DNA of 64,000 nt from SKIA01 sp047602905 (GTDB lineage: Archaea; Nanobdellota; Nanobdellia; Woesearchaeales; SKIA01). The notes beneath the pieces are model-generated. The model saw nothing but the letters and a program-made list of their open reading frames with translations. It ran no database searches and had not been told where the DNA came from. Within the stretch, counting starts at the first letter, position 1, and each line of letters starts with the position of its first letter. The position numbers and the translations under genes are program-made. The stretch is from assembly GCA_047602905.1 (NCBI GenBank), contig JBLKOP010000001.1, forward strand, positions 1 to 64,000, read 5' to 3'. Of the stretch, positions 26,349-35,379 are shown one piece after another.

Positions 26349-28967
26349 ATGCAGTACCCACAATTCGTCTTCACAACAAAAAACAACACCCTAGAAGTAC
26401 ACGCAGAACACGAAGCAAAAATACCGCTACACACAAAAGCACTACGAAGCATAGCAACAGACGAGAACCGAGTACTCATAGAACTCTTCATAGCAGCAGC
26501 AACGGACAAGCACACAAGCGAAGACGAACCCCTACGAATAACAGGCTTAGAAACGTTTAGAGACCTCAAATTCCTCTCACAACTACGAGAACACCCCCAA
26601 CACACACAAGCAAACATACCTCAAGAAACACGCCTCCTAGAACTACATATACACGAAGAAGAACTCATACTTGCAGTAAACAAAAAAGAAACACAACACC
26701 TCTTTGGAATAGACGAGCTATGGGCGTACACAGAAAACCCCCTAACCATATACGAGCTACGAGTAAATCATGAAAGCACACAAACAATAAGCAACCAATG
26801 CGAAGAACTCATACCGATTAGCTTTCTGAAAACACACCTAGAACAATACTATCCACACGCAGAAAACCTAGGAAGAACCAAAATACCCAGAAAAATACCC
26901 AGCAAGAAAGTAAGCCCGACACCAAGAATATACCTAGAAGAACAAGACGAAGAACTCCTCCTACAACTCCGCTTTGCGTACGAAGAAAAAGAAGTACTCG
27001 CAGGAAGCAACCAAGAACTCTACACGTACAGAAACGAAACAATAACACACACAACAAGAGACAAAGAAACAGAAGATTTTTTTAGTATACAGTTCAAAAC
27101 CAACAACGTACAAGCAACAAGAGACGGGTACACACCAAAAAACAACCCGTACAGCTGGTTAGTAGATGACGCAGAAGAACTCTTAGAGCTAGGTTTTGAA
27201 ATCTACGGAAAAAACAATCTGCTGCATTTTAATGCACAAAAAACTGTGATAAGCATAAGCACGCATGAACAACCAGATTATTTGGAGCTGCGCATACACG
27301 CAAGCGCAGGAGAGCAAAACATACCCTCGCACGTAATAGCAGAGATGCTACGAGCAGGACAAAGATACGTAAAACTAGCAGACCAAAGCACAGCAGTCAT
27401 ACCACAAAAATACTTAGACAAACTCCAGCACAAACTCGCACTCTTAGAAAAAACGCCCGACGGTCTTAAACTGCATCCAGCACACACAAAGCTCGTAGAA
27501 GAACTTGAAGAACTAGCAGAAGAAGTACAACACACAGAAGCGTATACTGCGCTTAAAGAGCGACTCCAAGAATTCACGCACATACAACAAGCAGAACTAC
27601 CAGAAAACCTATCTGCGACTCTTAGAGAATACCAACAAGCAGGCTATGACTGGCTACACTTTCTAAACAAACACTCATTTGGAGGAATACTCGCAGACGA
27701 CATGGGACTAGGAAAAACGTTGACATGCTTAGCAATGCTACAATGGGCGTATGAAAACAACCCACAAGCACGCTTCTTAGTAGTCGTACCAACAAGCTTA
27801 GTAGATAATTGGCTAGCAGAAAGAAACAAATTCGCACAAGAAATGCCAGTATACACGCACTACGGAACAAGCAGAGAAACAAAAGCAGAGAACATACCAG
27901 CAGGAATAACCATAACCAGCTACAACACATTACGACTAGACCAAGAACTCCTAGCAAGCATTCAATGGGAGTACGCGGTGCTGGACGAAAGCCACGCAAT
28001 AAAAAACCCCGCAAGCAAAGTAGCCCAAGCAACAAGAACACTAAACGCAAAGAACAAACTCGCAATAACAGGAACACCAATAGAAAACAACGTAAGCGAG
28101 CTATGGAGTCAAATGCAATTCACAAACCCAGGACTACTAGGAAGCTACGAAGCATTCACAACAACTTATGGGGAAGCAACCACTCAAGAACAAGAAACCC
28201 TAAAAAACCTCATAAAACCGTTTTTGCTACGAAGAACAAAACAACAAGTAGCAAAAGACCTACCAAAAAAAACCATTCTCACACAACTCTGCGAAATGAC
28301 AGACAAGCAAGCAAGTCTGTACGAAGCAACCAAACAACACCTCCAAGAAGAAGTAAGAAACGAACTACAACAAAAAGGAGCAACAAACAAAATATTCTTA
28401 GCCCTACTACGACTACGACAACTAGCAAACCACCCACAACTACTCACCAACAACTACCACGCAGAAAGCGGAAAATTCGAAGCGCTCTTTGAGAAAATAC
28501 AGGAAGCAATAAGTGAAGGACACAAAATACTCATTTTCAGTAGCTTCACAAAAATACTTGACCTCGTAGAGAAACAAATGCAAGAACACCTCTACTTACG
28601 CATAGACGGAAGCACGAAGAACCGACAAGCACTCGTAGAAGAGTTCCAAACCAACAAACACGTAAACGCATTTCTTATCAGCCTAAAAGCAGGAGGAGTA
28701 GGCCTCACACTAACAGCAGCAGACTACGTATTCATCATAGACCCGTGGTGGAACCCACAAGCAGAAATGCAAGCAATAGACCGAGCACACAGAATAGGAC
28801 AACAAAAACCGGTGTTTGTCTACAAGTTCATAACAAAAAACACTGTAGAAGAAAAAATAGCTCGGCTACAAGAAAGCAAACTAGAACTAGCAAACAACCT
28901 CATAACAACAGAGGAGAGCTTCGTAAAACAACTAACAAAAGAAGACCTTATCGGACTCTTTGAGTAA
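26349..28967 (+). CDS. SNF2-family helicase-like ATPase
   Basis: An 872-residue protein. The C-terminal half is a complete SNF2 motor: LREYQQAGYDWL (Q-like), DDMGLGKTLT Walker A near 451, DESHAIKN Walker B near 545, ITGTPIEN motif III, FLISLKAGGVGLTLT motif V and QAIDRAHRIGQ motif VI. The first 420 residues are strand-rich and resemble the N-terminal region of bacterial HepA/RapA-like SNF2 proteins only in size. It would remodel DNA- or RNA polymerase-bound proteins. A TATA (CTATAAAAA, about 26312) suits a leaderless start and may be shared with the divergent UDG gene. Confidence 0.92.
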   Translation: MQYPQFVFTTKNNTLEVHAEHEAKIPLHTKALRSIATDENRVLIELFIAAATDKHTSEDEPLRITGLETFRDLKFLSQLREHPQHTQANIPQETRLLELHIHEEELILAVNKKETQHLFGIDELWAYTENPLTIYELRVNHESTQTISNQCEELIPISFLKTHLEQYYPHAENLGRTKIPRKIPSKKVSPTPRIYLEEQDEELLLQLRFAYEEKEVLAGSNQELYTYRNETITHTTRDKETEDFFSIQFKTNNVQATRDGYTPKNNPYSWLVDDAEELLELGFEIYGKNNLLHFNAQKTVISISTHEQPDYLELRIHASAGEQNIPSHVIAEMLRAGQRYVKLADQSTAVIPQKYLDKLQHKLALLEKTPDGLKLHPAHTKLVEELEELAEEVQHTEAYTALKERLQEFTHIQQAELPENLSATLREYQQAGYDWLHFLNKHSFGGILADDMGLGKTLTCLAMLQWAYENNPQARFLVVVPTSLVDNWLAERNKFAQEMPVYTHYGTSRETKAENIPAGITITSYNTLRLDQELLASIQWEYAVLDESHAIKNPASKVAQATRTLNAKNKLAITGTPIENNVSELWSQMQFTNPGLLGSYEAFTTTYGEATTQEQETLKNLIKPFLLRRTKQQVAKDLPKKTILTQLCEMTDKQASLYEATKQHLQEEVRNELQQKGATNKIFLALLRLRQLANHPQLLTNNYHAESGKFEALFEKIQEAISEGHKILIFSSFTKILDLVEKQMQEHLYLRIDGSTKNRQALVEEFQTNKHVNAFLISLKAGGVGLTLTAADYVFIIDPWWNPQAEMQAIDRAHRIGQQKPVFVYKFITKNTVEEKIARLQESKLELANNLITTEESFVKQLTKEDLIGLFE

Positions 28968-28979
28968 CAAAAAATGTTT

Positions 28980-29531
28980 TTATTCGTTCTTCATAATCTC
29001 AGCGTAGCGCTCAAGAGAATCAAGAACTTTAGCTAGTCGATCAGTATAGGTTTCATCAACAAGAACACCTTGTTCACCAAACACTTCTTGCACCCTACTA
29101 ATCGCTAAAGACTCAGGAATACTACTACAACCAAGCTTATTAAGAATAGGTCGTAACTGCTCAACTGCACGAACACCACCAAAACCCCCAGAGCTATAAC
29201 TAACAAGTAAGAAAGGAGAACCAAACAACTCCTTACCAAACACGTCAAGAACGTTCTTTAACGAACCAGGAAACGAATGATTATACTCAGCAGTAACCGC
29301 AACAAACCCATCAGCACGAACAATACGATCGCGAAGCAAAGTAAGTTTCTCAGAAGGACTCGCTAAGAAACCGTAGCGCTCACGCATAACAAGTAACTCC
29401 TCGTACTCAAGAGGATCAAGAAGAAACACCTCATGACCCCTTCTTTGCAAAGAAGAAACAACCCACTCAGAAACCTTCATCCCCTCACGACCATCACGAA
29501 CACTTCCACAAACAACAACAAACTCTGCCAT
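28980..29531 (-). CDS. NADPH-dependent FMN reductase
   Basis: A 183-residue flavodoxin-fold protein: VVVCGSVRDGREGMKVSEWV phosphate-binding loop at the N-terminus, then VAVTAEYNHSFPGSLKNVLD, which is the FMN-contacting motif of the azoreductase/quinone reductase (COG0431) family, and SYSSGGFGGVRAVEQLR. It would reduce quinones, azo compounds or metals with NADPH. ATG 29531 is chosen over 29555 by the TATA at about 29570. Confidence 0.88.
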   Translation of the reverse strand: MAEFVVVCGSVRDGREGMKVSEWVVSSLQRRGHEVFLLDPLEYEELLVMRERYGFLASPSEKLTLLRDRIVRADGFVAVTAEYNHSFPGSLKNVLDVFGKELFGSPFLLVSYSSGGFGGVRAVEQLRPILNKLGCSSIPESLAISRVQEVFGEQGVLVDETYTDRLAKVLDSLERYAEIMKNE

Positions 29532-29599
29532 AACAACCAACAAACAACCACTCATTAAAAAAACTAACTTATAAAAAGCTCTTCTTATAAAACACCCCT

Positions 29600-30733
29600 A
29601 TGAGTACGCAAGAAGAAACACGAAGAATACAAGAAGTAATCAAGAACAACGACTACAACGACACACGAGCAAGCGTACTACTACCGTACCAAGACACGAC
29701 ACCCATAGAACTCACCGCACAAAAATACCGAGGATGCGAAGCACTCGTAATCATAGGAATAGGAGGAAGCAACCTAGGAACGTGGGCAGTGCATGAAGCA
29801 ATACACGGAGAACTCCATAACGAAACAGCAAAAACAAAAGTATACTTTGCGGACACAACAGACGCACACCAACTAACAAAACTACAACAACGACTAGAAA
29901 CCATACAAGGAAGAACTGTATACGTAGTCATAAGCAAAAGCGGAACAACAGCAGAAACAATAGCAAACGCAAGCATACTCGTAAAGGACTGGAGTGACGC
30001 AATCATCATAACAGGAAAAAACAGCCTCCTAGACGGACTTAACGGCGCAAGCACGCTACACATACAAGAACAAATAGGAGGGCGCTACAGCGTCTTTAGC
30101 GCAGTAGGACTCCTCCCACTAGCAATACTAGGAATAAACATAAACCAACTCCTAGCAGGAGCAAGAGGAGCACTAGAAAACCTAGAAGCAATAGCGCAAC
30201 AAGTCAATAAAGAACACGAAGCAAACAAACAAATAACAGAAGCCTTCTTCTTCGCACCACTACAACGACTAGGGCAGTGGAGAAGACAACTCATAGCAGA
30301 AAGCCTAGGAAAAAACGGCAAAGGACCACTACCAACAACAAGAATAGGAAGCACAGACCTACACAGCACAGCACAAAGAAGCCTAGACGGACCAAACGAC
30401 ACCTACACAACATTCATAACAGTAGAAGAAACACCAACAATACCCATACCCAACAACAAAACAAGCCAACTCGTAGAAGACCTAGCAGACAAAACCACCA
30501 AACAACTCCTAGAAGCAATACAAGAAGCAACAATGAAAGCGTATGAAGAAGCAAACAGACCCTACAAACACCTAACCCTACAAAAAATACACGAGAAAAG
30601 CATAGGAGCACTCATGCAAACAATGATGCTAGAAACAATGCTACAAGCAAACCTCCTAGGAATAAACGCGTTTGACCAACCAGCAGTAGAAAACTACAAA
30701 AAACACACCAAAGAAAACCTTAAACAACTATGA
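29600..30733 (+). CDS. pgi: Glucose-6-phosphate isomerase
   Basis: Interconverts glucose-6-P and fructose-6-P. The 377-residue protein has the phosphate-binding IGIGGSNLGTWAV near 52, VISKSGTTAETIAN near 113, the catalytic region QLIAESLGKNGKGPLP and the STDLHSTAQ His, and the C-terminal INAFDQPAVENYKK with the catalytic Lys. It is shorter than most members (about 430-550) because the N-terminus is reduced. It is of the PGI superfamily, not the cupin type of many Euryarchaeota. Confidence 0.93.
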   Translation: MSTQEETRRIQEVIKNNDYNDTRASVLLPYQDTTPIELTAQKYRGCEALVIIGIGGSNLGTWAVHEAIHGELHNETAKTKVYFADTTDAHQLTKLQQRLETIQGRTVYVVISKSGTTAETIANASILVKDWSDAIIITGKNSLLDGLNGASTLHIQEQIGGRYSVFSAVGLLPLAILGININQLLAGARGALENLEAIAQQVNKEHEANKQITEAFFFAPLQRLGQWRRQLIAESLGKNGKGPLPTTRIGSTDLHSTAQRSLDGPNDTYTTFITVEETPTIPIPNNKTSQLVEDLADKTTKQLLEAIQEATMKAYEEANRPYKHLTLQKIHEKSIGALMQTMMLETMLQANLLGINAFDQPAVENYKKHTKENLKQL

Positions 30734-31706
30734 TCTACGAGTTTTTAGTGCTTCTTTAATATCAGTAATTACACTAAATCCATGGTAATATATTGCGCTA
30801 CACAACTGAACACTGCTCGCTCCTGCGTGTACTGCTTCTTGCGCGTCTTGAGCATTCATGATGCCTCCTGAAGCAGAAAAATATGTATCAGAAAACCTTT
30901 CTGAGAGTATATGAACAAGAGTCATTGTTTCTGCTCGCAACCCTTCTCCACAACGAGAACTCTTTCCCCAATACAACCCAGGACTGTTAGTTGGTGAGGA
31001 ATAATACACTCCTATCGTTTCAGAATCAGAAAACGTAAACCCATCAACTGCAAACGCTAGTTGATCTAATAACGGCATTTCTTGCTCTTGACGAGCAAGC
31101 TTAAAAAGCAAAGGAACTCCGAGCACAGACCTATCTATTCCTTGAATGAACTCATTAAATGCAGAGACTTTTCTTTTAACAAATCGCCGGTATTCTTGCG
31201 TGTTCAAGTCTAAATGTTCATCGTAGAGAAGCTTAATTGGTTTCTTATGACTTCCCTTAAACCAACGACTATTAATCTCGATAGCATCTGCTCGTAGCCT
31301 GTATACCTCATCAAACTGCTTCTCATTTCTTGGAGCGTGACTTTGAATAACTTTTGTTTTAGGACTGTATTCTTTGATATCTTCATACAACTTATTTGCT
31401 TGCTTGAGCGTAAGTATTTCTATATCTTTTTTATCAGACCAACAATTAACGCTTTGAAGCGCTCGCATATCTTTTCCTTCGATTACTTCTTGATCATTTA
31501 TTTCTGGAATGATATACTTTGGTGATTTTGAGTTGGTCCCTGAAAAAAGCGGTGCTTTTCCTTTTAGGATGTGTCGATCTTTTTTTCTTGGAATTGGCTC
31601 AAAGAGCGTCTATTCCTGCATCTATTGCTTTCTTTGCATGCCTAAAATTGTCAGTGAATGGCGAGGAAGCCATCCATACGTTTCCAAAAGAAAACAACGA
31701 ATCCAT
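30728..31706 (-). pseudogene. Dihydroorotate-dehydrogenase-like gene with a frameshift
   Basis: From ATG 31706 the frame reads a typical DHOD start (NVWMASSPFTDNFRHAKKA) and hits TGA at 31599-31601. In the next frame the gene continues without a break from about 31610 through SGTNSKSPKYIIPE to the end of a 246-residue reading frame closing at 30728. That part has EINSRWF where EINxSCPN is expected and a flavin-phosphate loop ASGGIMNAQDAQEAVHAGASSVQ. One inserted base around 31600-31615 explains it. A TATA (TTTTAAATA, about 31730-31737) fits a leaderless ATG 31706. It is the last gene of the thyA-tmk unit. Confidence 0.75.
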
Positions 31707-31728
31707 ATAACTACCAATTAGTAGTTAT

Positions 31729-32364
31729 TTAAAAGTTTTTATGTTTTTTCTCAACACAAGAAACAATATACTCCTCGTGAATAACCTGAACAGGAAGAGA
31801 ACCATCAAGAGTAACTATACGATCACTATGCATCCTAGCAAGTTCATCATAGCCCTGCTTAACAAGAGCATGAAACGAGTCGTTTTGAGACTCCATACGA
31901 TCCCTCTCTCCTTTACGAGAATTCAATCTTTGAAGGCGCTCCTCTAAACTAATACTCAAATAAAACGTTACGTCAGGAACCATATCAAAAGACTCATTCA
32001 TACGCTGTATCAACCCCCAATGTGGTTGTTGCTGTTGATAACGAGCAAACCCTTGATACGCAGAAGTACTATCATAAAAACGATCCATAACAACAGTAAC
32101 TCCTTGAGCAAGGTGTGGACGAATAACTTCTTCAACCATCTGAGCACGAGAAGCATTAAACAAATACAACTCAGACAAAGAACTCATATCCTCTCCGTGA
32201 AGCAACAACGAACGAATCTGCTCCCCCAAATTAGTACCTCCAGGCTCTCTACGAACAATATGATCTATGCCTTGCTTAGAAAAATACTCTTTTAGCAACT
32301 CAATTTGTGTGCTCTTACCACAACCATCAAGGCCTTCAAACGTAATTAACGGAGCAGACCTCAT
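31729..32364 (-). CDS. tmk: Thymidylate kinase (second copy)
   Basis: The 211-residue protein is a complete family member: P-loop GLDGCGKST (11-19), REPGGTNLGEQ, DRFYDSTSAYQGFARY and a lid with GERDRMESQ. It overlaps thyA by 4 nt (ATGA), so it was built to be co-translated with thymidylate synthase and to use its product. It is intact although both operon partners are disrupted. It resembles the tmk at 23200 closely enough in motifs for either to serve the cell. Confidence 0.94.
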   Translation of the reverse strand: MRSAPLITFEGLDGCGKSTQIELLKEYFSKQGIDHIVRREPGGTNLGEQIRSLLLHGEDMSSLSELYLFNASRAQMVEEVIRPHLAQGVTVVMDRFYDSTSAYQGFARYQQQQPHWGLIQRMNESFDMVPDVTFYLSISLEERLQRLNSRKGERDRMESQNDSFHALVKQGYDELARMHSDRIVTLDGSLPVQVIHEEYIVSCVEKKHKNF

Positions 32365-33536
32365 GAAGCCATACGGGGAGGAAAACCATTAATAAGTACT
32401 TTTTCTGCGCGCTGTTTAATAGCATAGTTTTCTACTACGAAATCATCTACTTCTGTCTCGTTTAGTGGATTAGAAACAACTCGTAATCTCGGTGGCTCAG
32501 CATGACTTCTTCGCCCAAGCTGCTCTAATAAATACGGGACGTGATCATAGCCAGGAGTACCCTCTTCTTCAGGAAGCTTCTTAAGCAAATCCTCAAGAAC
32601 GGTGTGCGGGTGCTCTTTTCTGAGTGTATCTTGAAGCCAACGAAGATTATCTTCTTGTGCATACCAAGAAGCGCGTTTATCTGAACCAACATATATGTGG
32701 TGATCACCAATATTATGGATGAACTCTCCGGGTTTTACACCTACTTCAACAGCTATTTTTGCTGTTAATGCTGCGTATTGTGGAGGATTAAACCCTAAGC
32801 CTAAGAAATGGTCTGCGCTTCTTTGATTCATTTGCAAATCAAGGCGCTCCTCTCCAGCTCTATCAGTGTATGTGTACGCTTGAAACATGTTATGACACGG
32901 AGCAAGAGCTGCTCGTTTCAGCTTAACATCAACAGGGTTCCAAGCAGTTACTATGTGATATCTGCTCGTAGGATCTTCTTGTAAATGAGTTACCATATCT
33001 TGAAGCTGATCAACATAAACAATTCCTTGCTCAGTTACGCCTGCAAAGTTTCTCCACTGTTCAGGATAAAACTTACCTAGATCACCTGCCTCAGGATTAT
33101 TTCCTGATAAAACAAGCTCTTCATACTCTTGTAGTGCATCCTCAAAAGCAGGAGTGTCTTTTTTGAGTTGCTTTCACTTATGATCGTCAGGAAGCTTGTT
33201 TCGATAAAAATTAAACGCGTTAGCAGTCCATATCGTCATTCCCTGCTCCAAATACCACTTCAGGTTCGTCTCGTTACGAATAAAACCCACTATTTCAGGT
33301 AGTAACTGTGATTTGTAGCCTATGGGTTTTGTTTGAGAAAGAGGAAAGCTTTCGTCACTAAGATCGTACACTGCTTGTGTACCAAAAGAACCTATGGTGT
33401 GTATAACTGTTCTACTTGCTTTTCGAAAGTTTAGCTTTGAACTCGTCAATAAATCATAGCTGTGTTGATGATATGCTTTGTCGTGTTTGTTTAATGAACT
33501 GTCTTCTCTTGGCTTTAACATTACTGCCCCCAACAC
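32361..33536 (-). pseudogene. thyA: Thymidylate synthase ThyA interrupted by an in-frame TGA
   Basis: Two open frames lie in the same reading frame and are separated by a single TGA at 33174-33176. The first (33536-33174) holds the ThyA N-terminus with PEIVGFIRNETNLKWYLEQG and IWTANAFNFY. After the stop the frame stays open through GDLGKFYPEQWRNF, VDQLQDMV and the catalytic APCHNMFQ (Cys codon at 32895-32897), then LDLQMNQRSADHFLGLGFN and IHNIGDHHIYV. Together they make about 390 codons. The stop falls in a variable linker, so it looks like a nonsense mutation, a sequencing error or readthrough rather than a recoded active-site residue. Start may be GTG 33536 or ATG 33521. Confidence 0.88.
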
Positions 33537-33594
33537 CCCTTTTAATAAGTTCTAAAGCCAACTATATAACTGTTTTCTTATTACTACTTTGGGA

Positions 33595-33768
33595 CTACTG
33601 CTTAGTTAACGCCATAGCAGCAAATCCAAGACCTAAACCAATAAATAAGCTAGCAATAAGAGCGTCCAGTAAGAACCCAACACCAATACCAAGCATGATA
33701 CCTGCAGGAATAAACAACCCGCTTCTATCCTCAGAGCCTTTCTTTTTAGCAGACGATTTCTTAGCCAT
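33595..33768 (-). CDS. 57-residue glycine-zipper membrane protein
   Basis: A short frame with a charged N-terminus (MAKKSSAKKKGSEDR) and two hydrophobic segments with GxxxG spacing (GIMLGIGVGFLLDA and SLFIGLGLGFAAMA). Small hairpin membrane proteins of this kind are easily missed. A TATA (ACGTATAAGAAC, about 33790-33800) lies 25 nt before the ATG, which supports a real leaderless gene. Function unknown. Confidence 0.7.
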   Translation of the reverse strand: MAKKSSAKKKGSEDRSGLFIPAGIMLGIGVGFLLDALIASLFIGLGLGFAAMALTKQ

Positions 33769-33804
33769 AATGCCTTCTTTGTGCGTACTCGTTCTTATAC
33801 GTAT

Positions 33805-34263
33805 CTATTCTTCTAGTTCATCAGCATTTACGCTGAGAAGAACGCTTTCATCAACGCGATCAATAACGTCCTGAGTAATAACAATCGTCTTACGCCTACT
33901 CACCCGAACAACTAATTCGTTAATCGTATTATCTTCTTCGTGCAAAGAAACGCTCTGCACATGACCAACAAGGCCTCCATCAACACCAAAAACAGGCACT
34001 CCACGCAAACGAAAAGCAGGACGAATAGTCAAAAAAATCGCGTGAGCAGTGATCTCAGCAACGTGCTTTGTACCAATCATTAACCCGTCTCGCAAAAACC
34101 CTTTATCAACACTAAAGCCAAGAACCTGAATAGAAGCAGGGTCTATGTAGAGCTTATCAACAACACCGATATGCAACCCGTCAGCATCAAGAACGTCTTT
34201 TCCAAGGATATCCTCGGAAGTAATAGCGTTACTTGGTAGGTTTGAATGAGTCCTTGACATCAA
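33805..34263 (-). CDS. PRC-barrel protein (second of tandem pair)
   Basis: A 152-residue protein built of two PRC-barrel-like units; the first starts ILGKDVLDADGLHIGVVDKLYID and a second segment VFGVDGGLVGHVQSVSL follows. PRC-barrels bind partner proteins or RNA. In Haloferax, tandem PRC-barrel proteins CdpB1/CdpB2 act with SepF and FtsZ in division; that role is only a possibility here. Its start overlaps the upstream PRC gene by 35 nt. Confidence 0.75.
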   Translation of the reverse strand: MMSRTHSNLPSNAITSEDILGKDVLDADGLHIGVVDKLYIDPASIQVLGFSVDKGFLRDGLMIGTKHVAEITAHAIFLTIRPAFRLRGVPVFGVDGGLVGHVQSVSLHEEDNTINELVVRVSRRKTIVITQDVIDRVDESVLLSVNADELEE

Positions 34264-34711
34264 CGTAGCCTCCCTTAAGAATAATAGCGGAGTTCATACT
34301 CGCAACAGCACTAACAGGAACTTCACGCATAAACAACAATCGTCGACGAACAATAAAGGAGACTAAATCATTAGTTTCTTGCTCGCGAACAACATCAACG
34401 ACTCTGCCAAAACGTTTCCCATCCTTAGAAACAACGCTTCGACCCCGAAAAACAATAACAGGATCCACACGCAAAATAACTGCCTTATCCGTTAAGCGAC
34501 TCACAAACTCATGACTAACGTACACCTTAGACTGCCAAGGCCGTCTACGAACAAGAACGCCCTCTAAACTTCTATGAGAATCATCCAAACGAACCTCACA
34601 AACCCTGCCAAGAACCAAACCACTCTTCGTTAAGACACGCTTACCAAGAAGATCATGTGCTTTTTTTGTCTGCGCAAAAACAGCAGCTTCTTTACGAAAA
34701 ACCTCAATCAT
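34229..34711 (-). CDS. PRC-barrel protein (first of tandem pair)
   Basis: A 160-residue protein with DLLGKRVLTKSGLVLGRVCEVRLD and, after about 70 residues, RGRSVVSKDGKRFGRVVDVVRE: two PRC-barrel halves. Each is the same length and arrangement as in the downstream gene, so the two arose by duplication. They are co-transcribed. The product would be a cytosolic or membrane-recruited adaptor. Confidence 0.75.
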   Translation of the reverse strand: MIEVFRKEAAVFAQTKKAHDLLGKRVLTKSGLVLGRVCEVRLDDSHRSLEGVLVRRRPWQSKVYVSHEFVSRLTDKAVILRVDPVIVFRGRSVVSKDGKRFGRVVDVVREQETNDLVSFIVRRRLLFMREVPVSAVASMNSAIILKGGYVDVKDSFKPTK

Positions 34712-34743
34712 GAATGTACCGTACCCCTAGAAGCTTATATGCT

Positions 34744-35310
34744 TTATGCTAACAGAACAGCAAGATACGCAGTAACAGAGAACTTCACAACACAACCAAG
34801 AACTAAAAACACAAACAACCGAAGCATGTTATAACGAGCAACACCCAAACCAAAGGTAAGAACAGGAGCAGGAACGAACGGAAGAACATTAGCAACAAAC
34901 ACATACACAGAACCATGAGCGTTTACTCTACGACGAAGACCATACATTTTCTTCGCACTCACCAAAGACAACGCGATACGAGAAAGCTTCCAACCAATAA
35001 CGTAACTAACCAAGTTACCAAGAACAAAACCAGCAACCATAGCAGCAACACTAGCTATAGGAGCAGAACCAGAAGAAACAGCCGTAAACAAGACAGCCTC
35101 TAACGGAACACCCAAGAAGAACAAGCCAGAAACAAACGATAAATACAGCAGCGTAGAAGCGCTTAAAGAAGAAAAATCCGGTGTAAGAGCAGAAAACCCT
35201 CCTCGCAACAACACAGCCAAAGCAACACCAACAACTACCAAACTCACACCAAGAGCAATGAGCCGAGGCTTTTTGTGCTCAGAAGTTAAGAACAAGTAAC
35301 TCGTAGACAT
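34744..35310 (-). CDS. VTT/DedA-family membrane protein
   Basis: A 188-residue protein with about five hydrophobic segments. The motif GAPIASVAAMVAGFVLGNLVSYVIGWKLSR and the late FVANVLPFVPAPVLTFGLGVARYN are the VTT (SNARE-associated/DedA) pattern with the re-entrant helices. The family includes lipid scramblases. ATG 35310 is chosen because TTATAA at 35333-35338 lies about 25 nt upstream; that box may also serve the divergent phosphorylase gene. Confidence 0.78.
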   Translation of the reverse strand: MSTSYLFLTSEHKKPRLIALGVSLVVVGVALAVLLRGGFSALTPDFSSLSASTLLYLSFVSGLFFLGVPLEAVLFTAVSSGSAPIASVAAMVAGFVLGNLVSYVIGWKLSRIALSLVSAKKMYGLRRRVNAHGSVYVFVANVLPFVPAPVLTFGLGVARYNMLRLFVFLVLGCVVKFSVTAYLAVLLA

Positions 35311-35332
35311 ACACACTACACAAAACAAACGT

Positions 35333-35338
35333 TTATAA
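35333..35338. promoter_or_regulatory. Shared divergent TATA (TTATAA)
   Basis: A palindromic TTATAA lies 25 nt from the VTT gene start and 42 nt from the phosphorylase GTG. The phosphorylase also has GAGGTG (35367-35372) about 8 nt before its GTG, fitting a leadered, Shine-Dalgarno-dependent message on that side and a leaderless one on the other. Confidence 0.5.
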
Positions 35339-35379
35339 GAACCTATCCATACAAAACACTGTATACGAGGTGTGAAGAA

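Noticed and set aside
33174..33176. TGA as recoded selenocysteine or tryptophan in thyA
   Set aside because: TGA ends many other genes here, the position is a variable linker, and I saw no SECIS-like stem close by.
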